NCBI GenBank assembly: GCA_903892365.1
Contig: CAITIF010000312.1
Location: forward strand, 1 to 11,552
From: an uncultured Pirellula sp.
GTDB lineage: Bacteria > Planctomycetota > Planctomycetia > Pirellulales > Pirellulaceae
Length of the DNA stretch: 11,552 bases
Reading direction: 5' to 3'
Below the pieces are notes generated by a model. It searched no databases. It saw nothing but the letters and a program-made list of their open reading frames with translations, and had not been told where the DNA came from. The position numbers and the translations under genes are program-made. Shown piece by piece: positions 1-7,709 of this stretch. Position 1 is the stretch's first letter; every line of letters starts with the position of its first letter.

Positions 1-2
1 GG

Positions 3-107
3 CAAATCAAGCTGTATACCCCTTCGAATGAGCTGATCGAATCTTGCAAGGTGCACGAGTTTGCACACACGGGCGATTTCTCGCAACAATGGAAACGCGC
101 AGCTTAG
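3..107 (+). CDS. Possible C-terminal end of an unidentified plus-strand gene (partial)
   Basis: Frame 3 is open from the left edge of the window to a TAG at 105-107 and gives 34 residues, beginning QIKLYTPSNELIES and ending FSQQWKRAA. The other two plus frames stop within the first 36 bases. The composition looks protein-like (mixed charged and aromatic residues, no low complexity), and the stop falls shortly before a hairpin element at 115-162. No domain can be recognised in so short a piece, and an open stretch of 34 codons can occur by chance. If real, the gene is convergent with the enolase-superfamily gene. No function is proposed. Confidence 0.3.
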   Translation, partial: QIKLYTPSNELIESCKVHEFAHTGDFSQQWKRAA

Positions 108-114
108 CGATGCC

Positions 115-162
115 TAGCGCACCAAACCTGTTGCGACGTGTCGGGGCGAGCCCGACCGTCGC
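115..162 (-). repeat. Hairpin-plus-tail element, copy A
   Basis: Read on the minus strand, this is a 30-nt hairpin (162 down to 133) followed by the tail AACAGGTTTGGTGCGCTA (132 down to 115). The stem is GCGACG with CGTCGC, then GTCGGG with CCCGAC, with one bulged A and the 5-nt loop CTCGC: 12 pairs in total. It starts 33 nt after the stop codon of the enolase-superfamily gene and on the same strand, so it would lie in that operon's 3' untranslated region. A second copy of the same length is at 11133-11180. No U-run follows, so it is not a textbook intrinsic terminator. It could be a terminator or stability element, a repeat of the REP type, or an end of a mobile unit. Confidence 0.7.
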
Positions 163-195
163 TTGGGCGTGTGCGGCGGGGGTTAGCGAAGGATT

Positions 196-1374
196 TTATC
201 GAAGCGGTGGCGTGCAGTATAAGGTTTGTCCGCGGACTTGGATTTGAACATCGACTAAGTAGGGCGCGATTCCCTGTAAGTCCGGTTCAATGCCCAGCCC
301 TGGTGCATCGGGAACATGCAACAGTCCATTTTCGTCCGGGGTAATATGGTTTTTTGTCATGGCTCTCGCCAGCGATTTCAGTTCCGTCGGGAACTCACAT
401 ATCGTATGCGACTCCAGCCCCGCATAGGGCTGCAAGGATGCTGACAGTGCAAGATTCGAAGTGAACGTATGGTTTACATACAAAACCCCCTTTGATGCTG
501 CATAGTCCGCGACGTCCTTGGCGATGGTGATGCCACCAATTCGCCCCGCATCGATTTGAACGTATTTAAGTCCTGCATAATCGACCATATGTTTTGCCAT
601 ATGAAAGTTGTGGCAGCCCTCGCCACCCGCCATTCCCACAGTGCCGCTTTCTTTAGAAAGAGCGTGATACTCCGATAAGGCGCCGGAAACGAACGGCTCC
701 TCCAGCCAAGTTGCTCGAACTTCTTTGAGCATATTCAATCGCAGCCGAGCAGCGGCGAGGTCGGCGTTCCACACGGTCCCTGCGTCGATCAGAAGAATTC
801 CATCCTCACCAAGCCCTTCTCTGGCAGCGGCAAGTTGGTCGCAATCGTTCTCCACCGTCGACAATCCAAACGGCCCCCAACCAAATTTTGCCGCACGAAA
901 CCCTTGGGCTGCGATCGCCTTTGCTTTGATAAGCGTGTCCTGTGCCGTATCGCCGAACAACACGGATGCATAGGGAGTTTTTGGAAAAGAAGACTTGTAG
1001 CCCAACAGCTTCCACACGGGTTCGCTCCGTCTACGCCCCAGCAAGTCCCAGAGTGCGATATCGATGCCGGAAAGAGTATGATCCGCTTGAAGCAAATCCA
1101 AGCTGTTGGCTCGAACCAAGTCGCCAATGCGCCGAATGTCTCGGATGTCGTTGATTTCTTGACCGAGGACCGAAGCGATCACAGGCTTGCAAGCACTGTG
1201 CGACATCGGACATATCAAGCTGGCGATCGAAACCAAAGGAGCCGCTTCGCATTCCCCCCAACCGACATACTCACCAGCCGCAACTCGGACCAGCAAAGCA
1301 TCTTGGCTGCCATCGCCGATGTCCAAAACCTGAGGCATCGACAGATAAAAGAAATCGACCGAATCGATCTTCAT
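196..1374 (-). CDS. Enolase-superfamily enzyme, mandelate racemase subgroup (acid-sugar dehydratase or racemase, substrate unknown)
   Basis: This 392-residue protein has the usual length of the mandelate racemase/muconate lactonizing enzyme family, whose cytoplasmic members abstract the proton alpha to a carboxylate with Mg2+ help. Residues 1-125 form the N-terminal capping domain and 135-370 the barrel. The three metal ligands are visible: D197 (LLIDAG), E225 (WLEEPF) and E252 (GGEG). The His-Asp dyad typical of the mandelate racemase subgroup is D275 (QIDAGRIGG) and H302 (VNHTF), and E327 (CEFP) matches the conserved late glutamate. The second-strand base is less standard: K163 sits in AAKFGWGPFG rather than a clear KxK. 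The dyad argues against the Lys-Lys N-succinylamino acid racemase/OSBS type. AAGGA at 1378-1382 supports the ATG. It is the last gene of the operon, 42 bp after the transporter. The substrate cannot be read from sequence. Confidence 0.9.
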   Translation of the reverse strand: MKIDSVDFFYLSMPQVLDIGDGSQDALLVRVAAGEYVGWGECEAAPLVSIASLICPMSHSACKPVIASVLGQEINDIRDIRRIGDLVRANSLDLLQADHTLSGIDIALWDLLGRRRSEPVWKLLGYKSSFPKTPYASVLFGDTAQDTLIKAKAIAAQGFRAAKFGWGPFGLSTVENDCDQLAAAREGLGEDGILLIDAGTVWNADLAAARLRLNMLKEVRATWLEEPFVSGALSEYHALSKESGTVGMAGGEGCHNFHMAKHMVDYAGLKYVQIDAGRIGGITIAKDVADYAASKGVLYVNHTFTSNLALSASLQPYAGLESHTICEFPTELKSLARAMTKNHITPDENGLLHVPDAPGLGIEPDLQGIAPYLVDVQIQVRGQTLYCTPPLR

Positions 1375-1416
1375 AATTCCTTACTTTACTATTCGTTGAA
1401 TTCGTTGGGATACTGT

Positions 1417-2721
1417 TCAGGAAGACTGCTTCAGCACATCGCGAGGAAACAATTTAAAAATACAGACTAGCAGCAAAAGGCCGGCTGCAAAGTAGGCAAC
1501 GCCAGTCAGCGTTAGCAATCGGTCGATCCCAAACGTCGATTTCCACATCCCACCAAAGAGCGTTGCAAAACCAGACACAAGTCCGCCACACAAATTGAGC
1601 ACCCCAACTGCTGTCGCTCGGAATGGAGCCGGCACGACCTCGAATGCAGATGGAAAAATATTTCCCATCAATAGGCCGCTGAATAAACCAAAGGCCATTG
1701 CAGCCAATCGCAATTGAACCAAGCTTTCACAATTGCCGATCGCATGCAAACACGGTGCACACAGAATCAAACTCGCAAGCATCAAATAGTATCGCGAAGC
1801 ATGCGTTACCCTCAAAAGCCGATCTGCCAGCCAACCTCCACTCAGCAAGCCAACTGCCGTGCTCCCTTGCAAGTACAACGTCGCGTTGAAGGCCGCTTCC
1901 GATTGGCTCAGTTGGAACTTATCATGCAAAAACGTCGGAAGCCAGCCATACAACAACCACAAACCAAAGACAAAAACGGGGAAAATCACGCAAAGAATTT
2001 GGTAGGTTGGAATGGAGATGATTGCCATCAAGCAACCTAGGACACCCACCTTAGGTGCTGTAGATCCCTGTTCGTCGGTGCAACTCTTTGTTTTGAAGTA
2101 GCTTAAGAACCAAAAATAAGGAAATGCGTATACCAAACCAACTCCACCGAGCGCGAAGAAAGCGGTTCGCCATGCCCCCATATCCGCCATCCAGCCCCCA
2201 AACCAGCTTCCTGCTACGGTCCCAGCGATTTGCGCGGTGGTTAAAATGGCGATAGTTCGCGACCGCAATTCGGGTGCAAACGCGCTGGCTGTCAACGCGA
2301 TTGCGGTCGGCATAAAAAGGGATTCCGAGATCCCCATCGCGGCGCGAAGCCACAGCAGCTCCCCCCCAGAGCGAGCCAGTCCTGTGGCGACGGTCACCAA
2401 GCTCCAAATGATTAAGCTTAAGACAACTAAGATACGTTTGGAAACTCGGTCGCCAATAAGACCTGCGATCGGGCAGCCCAGAGCATACACCCAAAGAAAA
2501 TATGCCCCCGTCAGTCCCAGTTGTTGGTCTGTCATCCCAAGGTCTGACTTGAGCGACGGAAACATGGCGAACACTGCTTGCCGGTCGCAATAGTTCAGAA
2601 AATAAGCGAACCACATGAACCCAAGAAGCAGCATTGCCTCGAACGACGCCGATGGGATTCTCGGATTGGCAGACGAGCTCGAATCGGTAAAGGGACGGTT
2701 CGAGGCGGCTTGAGTCGTCAT
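1417..2721 (-). CDS. MFS transporter, probably of the organic-anion (anion:cation symporter) type
   Basis: This 434-residue inner-membrane protein has about twelve hydrophobic segments and the usual MFS length. The family's loop 2-3 motif is present as GDRVSKR (residues 90-96) and echoed in the second half as GGWLADRLLR (295-304). NYCDRQAV (43-50) in the first helix region resembles the N(Y)xDR signature of the hexuronate/phthalate group, which imports carboxylated compounds with a cation. A hydrophilic central loop lies near 207-225. The first 26 residues are a Ser/Pro-rich cytoplasmic tail. Its ATG overlaps the TGA of the upstream deacylase gene (ATGA at 2718-2721), which implies translational coupling, so the two proteins probably serve the same substrate. 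An uptake role is inferred from this pairing; efflux cannot be excluded. Confidence 0.88.
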   Translation of the reverse strand: MTTQAASNRPFTDSSSSANPRIPSASFEAMLLLGFMWFAYFLNYCDRQAVFAMFPSLKSDLGMTDQQLGLTGAYFLWVYALGCPIAGLIGDRVSKRILVVLSLIIWSLVTVATGLARSGGELLWLRAAMGISESLFMPTAIALTASAFAPELRSRTIAILTTAQIAGTVAGSWFGGWMADMGAWRTAFFALGGVGLVYAFPYFWFLSYFKTKSCTDEQGSTAPKVGVLGCLMAIISIPTYQILCVIFPVFVFGLWLLYGWLPTFLHDKFQLSQSEAAFNATLYLQGSTAVGLLSGGWLADRLLRVTHASRYYLMLASLILCAPCLHAIGNCESLVQLRLAAMAFGLFSGLLMGNIFPSAFEVVPAPFRATAVGVLNLCGGLVSGFATLFGGMWKSTFGIDRLLTLTGVAYFAAGLLLLVCIFKLFPRDVLKQSS

Positions 2722-3737
2722 GCGGAAAGGACCTCGTCGATCCCTACCTGCCTAGCGATCACGGCGACGCAATCACCTTGCTGAGTCAAACACGGAACGC
2801 GTGCCGTTATCAAATAGCCTGAACTTCGAGCGACAATGGGTTCTGGAGCTCGATCGGGGCGTTCCAAATGATGAATGGCTCCGATGCAGTCACCGACCCG
2901 GACCATTTGACCTAGATCGACTGCGATTTCAAAGATACCTGATTCCGGAGCCAATAGGTAGTCGTTGCGATCGAGTGCTTGAACGAGGATCGCGGGCGGC
3001 TTCCCTAAACTTGCTCGCGTAAGTTCGACACCTTGGAGCAAACCTACGTGGATCAAAACATTGCGAAGCCCTGATTGGGCAATTCGATGAACGCTAGCGG
3101 GCACGCCTTCGCCACCCCCAAGTTCGGTCGTAACAACTAGTTTCCCCTGATTCTCAGCCTCGACCGGCAATAAACCCGAACCAGCGATGTCGGCATAGAG
3201 AAAGGAGAAGTCGGTATTCCACGCCAACATGGCGCCCAGCATTTTTTTGCGTTGCTCTTTATCGGGCACAAGATGCATATGCGAGCACGGAACAAAATCC
3301 ATACTGCGCCCTCCCGAATGGATGTCGATAATGACGTCGCTGATCGGAAAAAGCACGGTGGCCAAATAGTGCGCGATTTGGCTTGTGACCGCCCCCTCTG
3401 GTTGACCAGGAAAAGCCCGGTTCATGTTCATTCCATCCAGCGGTGACAATCGCGTGGCCGCACGAGCCGCAGGGAAGTTGAGCGATGGAATCAGGATAAT
3501 CCTGCCCGTAATCATTTCGGGAGTCAGTTCCCGAGCCAGCTTCATCGCAGCGATTTGCCCTTGATATTCGTCGCCATGATTCCCCCCAAGCACCAATACG
3601 GTCGGCCCATCGCCATTCGCAATGACCGTGATCGGGATCATGACATTGGCCCAGCCGCCTAGGTTGTGCGAGTAAGGCACCTGCAAATAACCCTGTTGCT
3701 TGCCTGGCGCATCAAGATCGATGGATGAAAAAAGCAT
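2718..3737 (-). CDS. AstE/AspA-family zinc deacylase, DoeB-like (N-acyl amino acid amidohydrolase)
   Basis: This 339-residue protein belongs to the succinylglutamate desuccinylase/aspartoacylase family (M14-like zinc hydrolases), which removes an acyl group from an amino acid. Zinc ligands are visible as H54 and E57 in GGNHGDE and H140 in DIHSGG. The general base is E205 in TTELGGG. NMNRAFPG (104-111) carries the substrate-carboxylate arginine. Residues about 260-335 form the C-terminal beta domain seen in the family. From memory, the layout and several blocks (VMIPITV, the SPxDxxNMNR region, VTTELGGG) resemble ectoine-degradation N-acetyl-diaminobutyrate deacetylases (DoeB/EutE). No ectoine hydrolase is present, so that substrate is not claimed. 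It is the first gene of the operon and faces the regulator. AGGAG (3748-3752 on this strand) lies 10 nt before the ATG. Family confidence is high, substrate confidence low. Confidence 0.88.
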   Translation of the reverse strand: MLFSSIDLDAPGKQQGYLQVPYSHNLGGWANVMIPITVIANGDGPTVLVLGGNHGDEYQGQIAAMKLARELTPEMITGRIILIPSLNFPAARAATRLSPLDGMNMNRAFPGQPEGAVTSQIAHYLATVLFPISDVIIDIHSGGRSMDFVPCSHMHLVPDKEQRKKMLGAMLAWNTDFSFLYADIAGSGLLPVEAENQGKLVVTTELGGGEGVPASVHRIAQSGLRNVLIHVGLLQGVELTRASLGKPPAILVQALDRNDYLLAPESGIFEIAVDLGQMVRVGDCIGAIHHLERPDRAPEPIVARSSGYLITARVPCLTQQGDCVAVIARQVGIDEVLSA

Positions 3738-3814
3738 ACTCTGAAAACTCCTGATGCTCTTCGGAGCAACGCATCAATCGAAATTGGAGATAGTGTGAAG
3801 CCAATGCCCGCCGC

Positions 3815-3843
3815 TTGACTGTGTTTTGTATACAATGTACATT
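3815..3843 (+). promoter_or_regulatory. Predicted sigma70-type promoter of the GntR regulator
   Basis: TTGACT (3815-3820, five of six matches to the -35 consensus) is followed by exactly 17 nt and then TACATT (3838-3843, four of six matches to the -10 consensus). Transcription would start near 3850, leaving an untranslated leader of about 73 nt before the regulator ATG at 3923. No matching promoter for the minus-strand operon is clear in the same region, although 3738-3814 is long enough to hold one. Confidence 0.55.
3826..3843. promoter_or_regulatory. Predicted GntR operator: two overlapping 10-bp palindromes
   Basis: TTGTATACAA (3826-3835) and AATGTACATT (3834-3843) are each perfect 10-bp palindromes. 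They share two bases and have centres 8 bp apart. The GTATAC and TGTACA cores resemble operators known for FCD-type GntR regulators. They fill the end of the spacer and the whole -10 box of the predicted regulator promoter, so a bound dimer would block RNA polymerase (autorepression). They lie about 90 bp upstream of the divergent deacylase start, where the same protein could also control that operon. Confidence 0.6.
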
Positions 3844-3922
3844 TCAAGTCGGTCTAGTCAAGAGTGGTCAAGTCCTGGCCCGTTGGCAGTGAGCGTATCT
3901 CTCTGTAGAAGCGAATTTTTTC

Positions 3923-4564
3923 ATGTCCCAACTTCAGCCCACTACCTCTGCTCCGCTCGTGTACAGCCTGAGAGAGCAAATCGCAGATCGCATTCGAAAC
4001 GACGTTATTTGCGGCCGGATAGGAGCGGGCGAAAGACTAAATGAAGTCCATTTGGGCGAGAAGTTTGGAGTCAGCCGAACGCCCGTGCGAGCCGCTCTGC
4101 AGCAGTTGCTCCATGAAGGGATCCTGGAGGGGCGACCCAATGTTGGACTCAAAGTTGCACGACAACCTTCCGACGCGATGTGCCAGTTGGTCACTGAGAT
4201 TCGTCGGACCATCGAATCTTTTGCCGTCGAGTCTTTCTTTGGAAGTCTAACGGACGCGGACTTTGTTCAATGGAACGCGATCTTGGAACGCATGCGTGTT
4301 GCTTGTCTGGCAAGAGACTTTGCTTTGATCGCTGAGTGTGACATCGAGTTTCACCGCTCTATCGTTCGCCGAGCTCATGAAAAAGATCTAGAATCGATTT
4401 GGAGTTCCATTGTGGGGCGTGTTCGATCGCATTTTCACGACACCCAAAAAGACCAATACCCAGACGCGATGGAGATCTATGCGGAACACGTTAGCATCAT
4501 TAATTCCTTTAAGAGCGGCGACGTCAAGCTAGCGGTGGCGTTGTTGAAAGAGAAGGTATGTTAA
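3923..4564 (+). CDS. GntR-family transcriptional regulator, FCD (FadR/VanR) subfamily
   Basis: This 213-residue DNA-binding protein has a winged helix-turn-helix at about residues 12-80, with the family pattern LREQIADRIRNDVICGRI, then LGEKFGVSRTPVRAALQQL and the wing GRPNVGLKV. The all-helical FCD ligand domain covers about 85-213. Three of the four usual metal ligands are visible: D140 and H144 (DIEFH) and H189 (EHVSII). The fourth, normally a His in a C-terminal '..HL' motif, appears to be K211 in LLKEKV, and the protein ends two residues later. The length is slightly below the usual 220-250. Such regulators respond to organic acids or sugar acids. It is divergent from the deacylase-transporter-enolase operon, the usual place for its regulator, and only 31 bp upstream of the PSD1 gene. 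No strong ribosome-binding site precedes the ATG. Confidence 0.92.
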   Translation: MSQLQPTTSAPLVYSLREQIADRIRNDVICGRIGAGERLNEVHLGEKFGVSRTPVRAALQQLLHEGILEGRPNVGLKVARQPSDAMCQLVTEIRRTIESFAVESFFGSLTDADFVQWNAILERMRVACLARDFALIAECDIEFHRSIVRRAHEKDLESIWSSIVGRVRSHFHDTQKDQYPDAMEIYAEHVSIINSFKSGDVKLAVALLKEKVC

Positions 4565-4595
4565 TCATGAAAGCCATGTTGGAAAGGCAATCGGT

Positions 4596-7500
4596 ATGAG
4601 GCATACGATGGGTAACTTCGAAAAAGTAACAAGGCAATTCATCATTGCTTGCGTAACTGCAAGCATCGTTTTTATCGCCCAAATGTGCCGAGCAGAAAAC
4701 GATGAAGACTTCTTTGAGTCTCGCGTGCGACCTGTGTTGGTAAAGCATTGCCAGGACTGTCACGGAGCGAAGAAACAAGAAGGTGGGCTACGACTGGATT
4801 CCCGCGATGCATGGATGCGAGGGGGCGATCGCGGCGAGACCATTTCGATAGGGCAGGCCGACAAAAGCTTGCTGATCCAGGCGGTACGGCATGAGGTTGC
4901 TGATTTAATGATGCCACCGAACGCAAAGAAGTTAGACAATGCTGAGATTGCAGATCTAGAAGCATGGGTCAACCGAGGTGCGCATGACCCACGGCGTGAA
5001 ACGGTCTCGCAAACTTCGAATCGCATGGGTCTAGATCAGGCGCGAACTTTCTGGTCCTTCCAACCTGTTCAACAAATTGTTCCACCGAACGATTCGGAAG
5101 ATCGATGGTCGTGGACTTCTATCGATGCCTTTCTTCATGCGAAGTGGAAAGAAAAAGAAACCACAGGATCCAGGGTGTCGCCGGTATCCGATGCAGACCG
5201 CCGCACTCTGATTCGTAGGGCTAGCTTCGATTTGACAGGATTGCCGCCATCGCCCGAGGAGATCAACACCTTCCTTAGCGACGAGTCCGAGGGAGCATTT
5301 GGACGCTTGATCGATCGGCTGTTGGAGTCGCCTGCTTATGGTGAACGTTGGGGGCGGCATTGGCTGGATGTCGCTCGGTATGCTGATACTGCCGGGGATG
5401 GGGCGGACTATCCAGTTCGCGAAGCGGGCAAGTATCGCAATTGGGTCATCAATGCGTTCAATCGTGATCAGCCCTTTGATGAATTCATTCGCGAGCAGAT
5501 CGCGGGTGACATCTTGGCTCAGAGTGGTCCGGTAGAAAAATACGCGGATCGCGTAACGGCGACAGGTTTCTTGGCGATTGGGAAACGTTATGGTTACAAG
5601 GCCGCGCCTGACTACCAGTACCTCGACTTCGCGGATGCAATTGATTCCATTGGCCGTTCTGTGCTTGGACTTTCCGTCGGATGCGCCAGGTGTCACGATC
5701 ATAAATACGATCCCATTTCAGCGGCCGATTATTATGCGTGGTATGGAATCCTGGAAAGCACACGATGGGCTTTTCCTGGTGGTGAAGAACAGAAACGCCC
5801 TGCACACTTTCCTGCTTTGGTCCCCGCAGAGGAAGTCGCGAAACGGGACAAAATCAAGGCGGACGAACTGGAACGGCTCGACCAACAAATCGCAGTGTTG
5901 AAACGAGAGCGATCGGAGATCGATCCCAATCGATTGGCGGGCGGACTGGACCTTGGGCTGGAGTCGCAGCCGCTTGGGAAACCACCTGGACCACCTTGGC
6001 TTAGCGCTGGTCCAAATGCAGTATTGGCTGAAGCTCAAAGCCCGTTCGCTCATGTGCATCCGGCTGGAAAACAAGGGGTGCGAATCGGTAGCGGTCAACC
6101 CAACGAAGGAGTGCGTTACGTTTTTGAAAATGGTTTGCGAGCAACGCCAGAGAAACAAATGCACTTCACGGTCGACTTTCGAGCTGTTGAGGGGGCAACC
6201 GAAAAAGGGGCTTTCCGATTCTATTTGGGCCGTGGTGTTATTGAATCTCTGGCGGTGGAATGCAGCGTAACCTCGACCGAATTTGCAATTCGTAACGGCG
6301 ACAAGTGGCAGGTTATTCGACAAATCACACCCGGGACTTGGTATTCGTTACGTTTAACGCTGGATCCGTCTGCAAAGAGCCTCACTGGCTCGGTCGGCAC
6401 GCTTCAAGATCAAACCGCCTTCCAGGACATTCAAACCGGGCCCAATTGGGACGGTGTTGTGGATTGCTTTATCTGCGATGGGATCGGGCATGTTCCAGGT
6501 GCGGCATGTGCACGCGATCTCGATAACTTGGGTTTGCAAGATCACGCGTTTGCTAAGCTGGATTCTGGCCCCGTCAATCCCATTGTTCGGCCCCCTGATA
6601 TCGATCAGCGAATGGCGAAGCTTGATGCCGACATCAAGGCGATGACCGAAAGTCGCCAGCTTGTATCCAATTCAGTTCCCTACCCGGTGGCATATGGCGT
6701 TACGGAGGGGGCAACTGTAAATAGCCGAATCCAAGTACGAGGTGAACCGCAACGCTTAAGCGATGTGATCCCGCGTCGTAATCTTGAGGTGCTTGGTGGT
6801 GACATGGTGCCTGAGCATGCAGGTAGCGGTCGACTGGAGTTAGCGAATTGGCTGACACGACCAACCAATCCATTAACCGCACGCGTCTTTGTGAATCGCG
6901 TTTGGCAATGGCATTTTGGGCAAGGGCTAGTTGCCTCGCCCAGCGATTTTGGTTCACGCGGCGAACTGCCAACGCACCCTGAGCTGCTCGATTGGTTGGC
7001 AAACGAGTTCATGGCTTCTGGCTGGTCTGTGAAGTCGCTGCATCGATGGATCATGAACTCGCGAGCGTATCAATTAGCAAGTGTTGATCAAGCAGAAAAC
7101 ATCGCGTTGGATCCGAGCAACCGATTGCACTGGCGGTTTTCGCGACGCGGTTTAGATGCTGAGTCGATTCGTGACGCAATGCTGGCGGTAAGTGGTCGGC
7201 TGGACAGGAGCATTCCTGAAACCCATCCGTTTCCTTCGGTCGATACTTGGGGATACACCATCCACAGCCCGTTTCATGCCGTCTACGATTCCAATCACCG
7301 CAGTGTGTATTTGATGGTTCAAAGAAATCGACGTCATCCGTACTTGGCTCTCTTCGATGCTGCTGATCCCAACCAAAGCATTGCTTCTCGCCAACCTACA
7401 ACGACTCCAACCCAAGCGTTGTACCTGATGAACTCACCCTTGGTGCATGATCTTTCCGAGGCCTTCGCGCGACGCGTCGCATCCATCGATGGGGATGATG

Positions 7501-7700
7501 CAGCCAAATTGCGTTGGGCGTTTGAGGCTATGCACGGTCAGATTCCGGAGGATGCTGTTGTCGATGATGCAATCGGGTTTGTGTCGGCCTATCGAAAGAA
7601 ACTTGCGGGCAGCCAGGCGACGGATGAGAGTGACATTGCAGCCTGGTCAGCGTTAGCGAGAGTTTTGATGACAAGCAATGCGTTTCTGTATGTGGATTAG
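4596..7700 (+). CDS. PSD1 and planctomycete cytochrome c domain protein (PSCyt1-DUF1549-insert-DUF1553)
   Basis: This is a 1034-residue exported protein. A signal peptide (core IIACVTASIVFIAQM, likely cut after CRA at 31-33) precedes a PSCyt1 cytochrome c-like domain at about 36-133, with CQDCH (52-56) and a possible axial Met in LMMPP (105-106). DUF1549 spans about 173-395 (RRASFDLTGLPPSPEEI, then YGERWGRHWLDVARYADT) and has a second CxxCH, CARCH (363-367). A short coiled coil (414-442) leads to a beta-rich insert (about 450-655) that looks like a LamG/concanavalin-type sandwich and carries a CFIC pair (624-627). DUF1553 fills about 695-1034 (NWLTRPTNPLTARVFVNRVW, RQPTTTPTQALYLMN). The enzymatic role of the family is not established; paired DUF1501 neighbours and planctomycete context suggest periplasmic carbohydrate or organic-matter processing. 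An alternative start at 4608 has GAGG at 4598-4601 six nt upstream and fits the signal peptide better. Confidence 0.93.
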   Translation: MRHTMGNFEKVTRQFIIACVTASIVFIAQMCRAENDEDFFESRVRPVLVKHCQDCHGAKKQEGGLRLDSRDAWMRGGDRGETISIGQADKSLLIQAVRHEVADLMMPPNAKKLDNAEIADLEAWVNRGAHDPRRETVSQTSNRMGLDQARTFWSFQPVQQIVPPNDSEDRWSWTSIDAFLHAKWKEKETTGSRVSPVSDADRRTLIRRASFDLTGLPPSPEEINTFLSDESEGAFGRLIDRLLESPAYGERWGRHWLDVARYADTAGDGADYPVREAGKYRNWVINAFNRDQPFDEFIREQIAGDILAQSGPVEKYADRVTATGFLAIGKRYGYKAAPDYQYLDFADAIDSIGRSVLGLSVGCARCHDHKYDPISAADYYAWYGILESTRWAFPGGEEQKRPAHFPALVPAEEVAKRDKIKADELERLDQQIAVLKRERSEIDPNRLAGGLDLGLESQPLGKPPGPPWLSAGPNAVLAEAQSPFAHVHPAGKQGVRIGSGQPNEGVRYVFENGLRATPEKQMHFTVDFRAVEGATEKGAFRFYLGRGVIESLAVECSVTSTEFAIRNGDKWQVIRQITPGTWYSLRLTLDPSAKSLTGSVGTLQDQTAFQDIQTGPNWDGVVDCFICDGIGHVPGAACARDLDNLGLQDHAFAKLDSGPVNPIVRPPDIDQRMAKLDADIKAMTESRQLVSNSVPYPVAYGVTEGATVNSRIQVRGEPQRLSDVIPRRNLEVLGGDMVPEHAGSGRLELANWLTRPTNPLTARVFVNRVWQWHFGQGLVASPSDFGSRGELPTHPELLDWLANEFMASGWSVKSLHRWIMNSRAYQLASVDQAENIALDPSNRLHWRFSRRGLDAESIRDAMLAVSGRLDRSIPETHPFPSVDTWGYTIHSPFHAVYDSNHRSVYLMVQRNRRHPYLALFDAADPNQSIASRQPTTTPTQALYLMNSPLVHDLSEAFARRVASIDGDDAAKLRWAFEAMHGQIPEDAVVDDAIGFVSAYRKKLAGSQATDESDIAAWSALARVLMTSNAFLYVD

Positions 7701-7709
7701 TCTCAAGCC

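Noticed and set aside
115..162. Hairpin element as an integron attC site
   Set aside because: The stem with bulge is suggestive, but no GTTRRRY/RYYYAAC core pair could be placed at the ends and no cassette-like small genes or integrase are present.
196..1374. N-succinylamino acid racemase acting with a desuccinylase
   Set aside because: Those enzymes use a Lys-Lys pair; this protein has the Asp275-His302 dyad instead.
835..1470. A 211-codon plus-strand open frame opposite the enolase-superfamily gene
   Set aside because: It lies antisense to a gene with intact catalytic motifs. Its translation is rich in Arg, Cys and His with no domain pattern, as expected for an antisense shadow.
2718..3737. 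Complete ectoine degradation cluster based on the DoeB-like enzyme
   Set aside because: There is no ectoine hydrolase, diaminobutyrate aminotransferase or EnuR/MocR regulator; the regulator here is of the FCD type and the partner enzyme is from the mandelate racemase subgroup.
5031..6323. Two long minus-strand open frames (223 and 201 codons) opposite the PSD1 gene
   Set aside because: Both are antisense to clear DUF1549 and insert sequence, show no motif, and overlap each other out of frame.
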